A stretch of DNA of 64,000 nt from Chitinophaga niabensis. GTDB lineage: Bacteria > Bacteroidota > Bacteroidia > Chitinophagales > Chitinophagaceae. Shown in pieces: positions 59,743-64,000 of the stretch. Every line of letters starts with the position of its first letter. Within the stretch, counting starts at the first letter, position 1. The notes beneath the pieces were generated by a model. That model saw only the letters and a program-made list of their open reading frames with translations. It did no database searches and was not told the DNA's origin. Where the stretch lies: contig JAFIGY010000003.1 in assembly GCA_017849435.1 (NCBI GenBank), forward strand, positions 62,001 through 126,000, in the 5' to 3' direction. The translations under genes and the position numbers were made by a program.

Positions 59743-60363
59743 TTATTTTACGGATACCACGAACTTTTCCTGGAAGAATTCCTCGGGGAACAGTTTGTAA
59801 ATGTTGACCATCCTGGGCCGGCAGCCGCTTTCGGATATTTCCTGGTCCAGATCACCGCCTTTGAGGCAAAGGAGTCCGGATGGCTGATGTTCCGGCGCAC
59901 CCTTCCGGAGCAGGGGCTTGCTCCAGTGCCAGAGGTCTTTCAACGGAGCCACCGCCCTTGAAACCACCAGGTCGAACTTGCGGTTCCTGATGTCCTCCAC
60001 CCTGGAATGCGCCGTTGTTACATTGCTGAGGTTGAGCGCCTCTGCCACGGCTTCCACCACCTTGATCTTTTTGCCGATGGAGTCTACGAGGTGGAATTGC
60101 ACTTCGGGAAAGAAAATAGCCAGCGGAATGCCGGGGAACCCGCCACCGGTACCAAGGTCCAGCACCTGCAGGCCGGCGGGGAGATCAGCTGCCGCAGCGA
60201 TGGCCAGGGAATGAAGAACGTGTTTCTCATAAAGCGCGTCAATGTCTTTCCGGGAAATGACATTGATCTTCTCATTCCATTCCTTGTACACAGGCGCCAA
60301 CGCCCGGAATTGATCCAGTTGTTTGGGCGTAAAATCTGAAAAGTATTTTAAAACGATCTCCAT
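59743..60363 (-). CDS. rsmG: 16S rRNA guanine-N7 methyltransferase
   Basis: A 206-aa SAM-dependent enzyme methylating G527 of 16S rRNA. The motif I VLDLGTGGGFPGIPLAIFFP and VVSRAVAPLKDLWHW are typical. Length matches the family. The ATG at 60363 lies three bases after the stop of the glycosyltransferase gene, so the two genes are coupled. The 150-base gap downstream to the sigma-factor gene holds no clear element. Confidence 0.95.
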   Translation of the reverse strand: MEIVLKYFSDFTPKQLDQFRALAPVYKEWNEKINVISRKDIDALYEKHVLHSLAIAAAADLPAGLQVLDLGTGGGFPGIPLAIFFPEVQFHLVDSIGKKIKVVEAVAEALNLSNVTTAHSRVEDIRNRKFDLVVSRAVAPLKDLWHWSKPLLRKGAPEHQPSGLLCLKGGDLDQEISESGCRPRMVNIYKLFPEEFFQEKFVVSVK

Positions 60364-60366
60364 TGG

Positions 60367-61506
60367 CTATTTCCACTTGCTCCTTCCTTTGCTGAAGAAC
60401 AATGCGGGCGTGAAGATAACATAATATAAGAACATGAGGATGTCCATCAGCCAGCTGTATAGAAACAGATCCCGCTCATCCAGCTTTTTCAGGGCGAAAT
60501 AAGTGATCACAGACTGGATCAATATTTTCCCGCCGAGGATATATAAAGTGATGTACAGCATGGGAGGATAGAACAGCACCAGCACCATTGCGGGATAAAA
60601 AAGGAAATGAGACAGGGAAAAGAGCCCGAGCAGCAATTTATGCCCGAAACGATAGTGTTTGCCGGTGGACATATGCCGGGTCTTTTGCCTGAACCAGTGC
60701 TTCCATTTGCGCTTGGGCTCGGAATACGCAAAAGCATGCTTATTGATAACCACACCCACGTTCCCGCTGTTCGCCGCCCGGTTCACGAACAGATCGTCGT
60801 CGCCGGAAGCGATGTGTTGGTGGGCGGTGAACCCTTTATGACGGAAGAACAGCTCTTTTTTATAGGCCAGGTTACGGCCAACACCCATGTAGGGGATACC
60901 GGACAAGGCAAAGGAAAGATATTGCAGTGCGCTGAAGTAGGTCTCATACCGGATCACCTTATTGAGAAAGCCCGGTTGTTTATAATAGGGCCCGTAGCCC
61001 AACACGATCTCTTTCCCGTCTTCAAAACCCTGGCCCATCATAGACAACCAGTAGATGCTGGCCGGCTTGCAATCCGCATCCGTCAGCACCACCGTATCAT
61101 ACCTGGCCCCCTTGATACCAATGGATAAAGGATACTTTTTACCGGGGATGAACTGCGCGGGCTGTTTCAGCTCGATGTGGCGGTAATGAGAATAACCGTT
61201 CTCGATGGAGGCAAGGTAATATTTGGAGTCGTCCTCTGAATTGTCATTCACTACAATCACCTCGTAGGCCGGGTCCTGGTGCGCATGATAACGCTGCTGG
61301 AGCACGGTAGGGAGGTTCTTTGGAAGGCTCCTTTCCTCGTTCCTGGCACAGATGATCACGGAAAGCGGTTCCTCCGGCGGATGTTCTTCTTCAAAATGAC
61401 GCTTGTAAAATGCCACTCTTGAGAAGAAGATCAGGTAATATAACACCTGTACGCCCGCAGCAGCGGCGAAACAATAAAAAATGATAAGCCCCAGATTGTC
61501 CGACAT
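60367..61506 (-). CDS. Membrane family 2 glycosyltransferase
   Basis: A 379-aa processive-type GT2 enzyme. One helix at the N-terminus precedes the GT-A domain, with SVIICARNEERSLPKNL, VIVVNDNSEDDS, the metal-binding VLTDADCKPAS, SGDDDLFVNR and a QxxR-like RQKTRHMSTGKHY. Three helices follow at the C-terminus. It should make a polymer or extend a lipid-linked glycan at the inner membrane; the sugar is not known. The ATG at 61506 (MSDNLGLIIF) is used rather than an upstream TTG. Confidence 0.92.
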   Translation of the reverse strand: MSDNLGLIIFYCFAAAAGVQVLYYLIFFSRVAFYKRHFEEEHPPEEPLSVIICARNEERSLPKNLPTVLQQRYHAHQDPAYEVIVVNDNSEDDSKYYLASIENGYSHYRHIELKQPAQFIPGKKYPLSIGIKGARYDTVVLTDADCKPASIYWLSMMGQGFEDGKEIVLGYGPYYKQPGFLNKVIRYETYFSALQYLSFALSGIPYMGVGRNLAYKKELFFRHKGFTAHQHIASGDDDLFVNRAANSGNVGVVINKHAFAYSEPKRKWKHWFRQKTRHMSTGKHYRFGHKLLLGLFSLSHFLFYPAMVLVLFYPPMLYITLYILGGKILIQSVITYFALKKLDERDLFLYSWLMDILMFLYYVIFTPALFFSKGRSKWK

Positions 61507-61512
61507 AGGGGG

Positions 61513-61520
61513 CAAAAATA
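61513..61520 (-). promoter_or_regulatory. Possible -7 element of the glycosyltransferase gene
   Basis: Reads TATTTTTG on the minus strand, only seven bases before the ATG, which would give an almost leaderless transcript. No -33 element is seen. Confidence 0.25.
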
Positions 61521-61565
61521 TATGTTTTTATTTATCTATGTAATAGTGTGGGGAAAAATATTCAA

Positions 61566-61573
61566 TACCTTTG
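61566..61573 (+). promoter_or_regulatory. Putative -7 element of tgt
   Basis: TACCTTTG matches TAnnTTTG and lies 22 bases before the TTG start chosen for tgt, supporting that start over the more upstream GTG and TTG codons, which would be at or before the transcript start. Confidence 0.45.
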
Positions 61574-61595
61574 CCCATTGAAAATTGAAGAGGCT

Positions 61596-62723
61596 TTGCA
61601 ATTCGAACTACATACCACCGATCCTTCCGGCGCCAGGGCCGGCACTATCACCACTGCGCACGGTACGATACAGACACCTATTTTTATGCCTGTAGGGACC
61701 GTAGGCTCCGTTAAGGCTGTTACGCAGGAACAACTCCGGTCAGAGGTAAAGGCCCGGATCATCCTCGGAAACACCTATCACCTTTACCTGCGCCCGGGTA
61801 TGGATGTGCTCAAACAAGCAGGAGGGTTACACCGGTTCAATGGCTGGGAGCGCCCCATCCTTACCGATAGTGGCGGATACCAGGTGTTTTCGCTGGCCGC
61901 TAACAGGAAGATCCGGGAAGAAGGAGTGATATTTCAAAGCCACATCGACGGCAGTCGCCATCTTTTTACGCCGGAAAATGTGATGGACATTCAGCGGACC
62001 ATTGGCGCGGACATTATCATGGCTTTTGATGAATGTCCCCCTTACCCCAGCGAATACATCTATGCCAAACGCAGCATGGAACTCACGCATCGCTGGCTGG
62101 ACCGCTGCATCAAACGCCTCGCCGAAACGGAACCGGCCTATGGCTATGAACAGACGCTCTTTCCCATTGTGCAGGGAAGCACTTATAAAGACCTCCGCAA
62201 GATATCCGCCGAAGCCATCGCTTCCCGCAATTGCGCCGGGAATGCAATCGGAGGATTGAGCGTAGGGGAACCGGAAGCAGAGATGTACGAGATGTGCGGA
62301 CTGGTGACGGAAATACTGCCCCGTGAAAAGCCCCGCTACCTGATGGGGGTAGGCACACCCTGGAACATTCTGCAGAACATAGAGCTGGGGATTGATATGT
62401 TCGATTGCGTGATGCCCACCCGCAATGGCCGGAATGGCATGTTGTTCACCTGGCAGGGCGTGATCAATATCCGGAACAGGAAATGGGCGACGGATTTTTC
62501 GCCGGTGGATGCGCACAATCCCTGCGCCGCCAGCCAAAACTATTCCAAGGCTTACCTGCGTCACCTCTTCGTGGCCGGGGAAATACTGGGTATGACCCTC
62601 GCCAGCATTCATAACCTCTGTTTCTACCTGGAGCTGGTGAAAACAGCAAGGGAACAGATTTTGCAGGGAACCTACGGCCCCTGGAAAAAAAGTGTGCTTC
62701 CGCAATTACAGGTGCGCCTCTAG
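61596..62723 (+). CDS. tgt: tRNA-guanine transglycosylase
   Basis: A 375-aa enzyme exchanging guanine 34 for the queuosine precursor in tRNA. The active-site segments LTDSGGYQVFSLA, FDECPPYPSE, GGLSVGEPEAEMYE and YLMGVGTP (nucleophile Asp region FDCVMPTRNGR) are intact. The start is TTG at 61596 (M-QFELHTTD), which gives the same start and length as the 375-aa E. coli enzyme (MKFELDTTD); longer in-frame starts at 61548 and 61578 do not fit. The zinc loop is unusual: HNPCAASQNYS keeps one of three Cys ligands of E. coli Tgt, while the later His is kept (ASIHN). Function in queuosine formation agrees with queE at 16090. Confidence 0.95.
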   Translation: MQFELHTTDPSGARAGTITTAHGTIQTPIFMPVGTVGSVKAVTQEQLRSEVKARIILGNTYHLYLRPGMDVLKQAGGLHRFNGWERPILTDSGGYQVFSLAANRKIREEGVIFQSHIDGSRHLFTPENVMDIQRTIGADIIMAFDECPPYPSEYIYAKRSMELTHRWLDRCIKRLAETEPAYGYEQTLFPIVQGSTYKDLRKISAEAIASRNCAGNAIGGLSVGEPEAEMYEMCGLVTEILPREKPRYLMGVGTPWNILQNIELGIDMFDCVMPTRNGRNGMLFTWQGVINIRNRKWATDFSPVDAHNPCAASQNYSKAYLRHLFVAGEILGMTLASIHNLCFYLELVKTAREQILQGTYGPWKKSVLPQLQVRL

Positions 62724-62743
62724 GTTAATAATAGCAGGAATGT

Positions 62744-62751
62744 TAGCTTTG
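62744..62751 (+). promoter_or_regulatory. Putative -7 element of the LptF/G gene
   Basis: TAGCTTTG matches TAnnTTTG, 29 bases before the ATG. No -33 TTTG at the expected spacing. Confidence 0.4.
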
Positions 62752-62780
62752 GCACTTTAAAGTTCGTCCGCCGGAAATAT

Positions 62781-63860
62781 ATGAAGAAGATCGACTGGTA
62801 CATATTACGCAAGTTCATCGGTACTTTCATCTACTCGCTGCTGATCCTCCTTGTGATCTCGGTAGTGATTGACATTACGGAAAAGATCGACGACTTCATG
62901 AACCACAACCTTTCTTTCGGGTTCGTATTCATGAACTACTATATCGGCTTCATTCCGCATATCGCTGCGTTACTCTTCCCGCTTTTCATCTTCATATCCG
63001 TGATCTTTTTCACTTCCAAAATGGCCTACCGTACGGAGATCGTGGCCATTCTCAGCAGCGGTGTGAGTTTCCGGCGCTTCCTGCGGCCTTACTGGATAGG
63101 CGCTTTCCTTTTTGGCGGTATCCTCTGGCTGGCTAATCAATGGGTAGTACCAAACGCTAACCGCATCCGCACCGCATTTGAGAACAAGTATGTGAGCACT
63201 CCCGAATTGCAGAAGGAGATGAAGAATAAAACCATGCGGGTGGACAGCAGTACCTATATTTCTTTCGGCTATTACGAACCGAATTTCAAGAATGGATCGG
63301 ACTTCGCCATGAAGCGTATCAATGGGTTGAAGATGATCTACAATCTGCAGGCAGACCGGGTATCCTGGGATTCCACCACCCAGAAATGGAAGCTGGAATC
63401 CGCTTCCGAACGAACCATTAACGGACTCCGGGAAACTCTCCGCCTCATTCCCGATACTTCTATCAAGATCTCACTCCATCCTTCCGAAATGCTAGAGGAA
63501 AGGAACAAACAGGAGGCCATGACTACGCCGGAACTGAACCGTTACCTGAAAAGGGAAGAGCTGCGTGGCGCGGAAGGGCTGAATGTTTATTATGTAGAAA
63601 AACACCGCCGTACTTCCGCCGCCGTAGCGGTAGTGATACTGGTGATGATAGGCGCCATTATATCCAGCCGCAAGGTAAGGGGCGGGAGCGGGTTGCACCT
63701 CGCTCTGGGCATTGTGATCAGCGCCACTTATATCCTCCTCCTTCAGTTCTCCACGGTATTCGCCACCAAGGCCAATCTGGACCCGCTGCTGGCCGCCTGG
63801 ATACCGAATTTCCTCTTCGCCGGACTGGCCTTCTGGCTCTATATGCGGGCACCGAAGTAA
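62781..63860 (+). CDS. LptF/LptG family permease
   Basis: A 359-aa inner-membrane permease of the YjgP/YjgQ family. Three N-terminal helices (GTFIYSLLILLVISVVIDIT and others) with the typical ILRKFIGTF start are followed by a periplasmic beta-jellyroll (about 125-255) and three C-terminal helices (FATKANLDPLLAAWIPNFLF). Such proteins move lipopolysaccharide out of the inner membrane with LptB. Whether it is LptF or LptG is not decided. It is preceded by tgt with a 57-base gap containing a -7 element. Confidence 0.92.
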   Translation: MKKIDWYILRKFIGTFIYSLLILLVISVVIDITEKIDDFMNHNLSFGFVFMNYYIGFIPHIAALLFPLFIFISVIFFTSKMAYRTEIVAILSSGVSFRRFLRPYWIGAFLFGGILWLANQWVVPNANRIRTAFENKYVSTPELQKEMKNKTMRVDSSTYISFGYYEPNFKNGSDFAMKRINGLKMIYNLQADRVSWDSTTQKWKLESASERTINGLRETLRLIPDTSIKISLHPSEMLEERNKQEAMTTPELNRYLKREELRGAEGLNVYYVEKHRRTSAAVAVVILVMIGAIISSRKVRGGSGLHLALGIVISATYILLLQFSTVFATKANLDPLLAAWIPNFLFAGLAFWLYMRAPK

Positions 63861-63928
63861 CACTCCCGGGAAACGTGAAATAATACGTTAAATATGCTTT
63901 AAAGGGTAGGGTTTTTGTGATTTATCGT

Positions 63929-63936
63929 TACTTTTG
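63929..63936 (+). promoter_or_regulatory. Putative -7 element for the gene at the right edge
   Basis: TACTTTTG matches TAnnTTTG; it lies about 45 bases before the ATG at 63981. No TTTG lies at the expected distance upstream. Confidence 0.4.
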
Positions 63937-63980
63937 TCTATTGATCGAATTTGTTAATTTTTCTAAATCATTGCAGGAAA

Positions 63981-64000
63981 ATGAGTTATATAAAAGAGAA
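63981..64000 (+). CDS. Start of a gene cut by the window edge
   Basis: An ATG (MSYIKE) preceded by GCAGGAAA, a plausible ribosome site, and by a -7 element. Only six codons are visible; nothing can be said of its product. Confidence 0.5.

Overview
The window comes from a Bacteroidota chromosome, most likely a Chitinophaga-like member of the Chitinophagaceae. Evidence: a SusC-like TonB-dependent receptor, gliding-motility/type IX (CHU_C) sorting domains, an OmpA protein with PorE-like architecture, Bacteroidota-type -7 promoter elements (TAnnTTTG), few Shine-Dalgarno sites and several TTG starts. There is no rRNA, tRNA, CRISPR array or insertion sequence that I can see.

Layout. 1-2965: the 3' part of a TonB-dependent receptor gene overlapping a sialidase-fold lipoprotein gene. 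3016-19322: mostly minus-strand housekeeping and surface genes (SDR oxidoreductase, two tandem CHU_C/PKD surface proteins, alpha/beta hydrolase, lnt, guaB, dprA, PorE-like OmpA protein, queE, folD, pckA). 19634-22775: plus-strand pepP-type aminopeptidase, pssA, purS, rsmI. 22769-23452: an iodotyrosine-deiodinase-like nitroreductase. 54100-end: M1 aminopeptidase, patatin, small membrane and DinB proteins, an ECF sigma factor with a membrane partner, rsmG, a glycosyltransferase, tgt and an LptF/G permease, plus the first codons of one further gene.

The centrepiece is a 30-kb, one-strand locus (23733-54054) for an extracellular-type contractile injection system (eCIS; relatives: PVC, Afp, MACs, AlgoCIS). 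In order it encodes a DUF4255 tail terminator (Pvc16-like), an unrecognised 246-aa protein, two sheaths (480 and 675 aa), two tube proteins, a DUF5908 small protein, a LysM hub, a VgrG-like spike, PAAR tip, gp25, gp6/J and Pvc12-like baseplate proteins with a short S74 fibre between them, and a CIS tape-measure protein. The 3' third is unusual: a membrane-anchored VWA protein, a metzincin protease with a short FF/IQR leader, a DUF4157 protein with a second HExxH, the AAA+ ATPase, a GH46 chitosanase-like enzyme without signal peptide, a 1528-aa DUF4157 toxin and a 180-aa candidate immunity protein. I infer that the particle is assembled in the cytoplasm, loaded by the ATPase with these enzymes, and aimed at other cells. 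There are no terminase, portal or capsid genes and no TssJLM genes, so it is neither a prophage nor a canonical T6SS.
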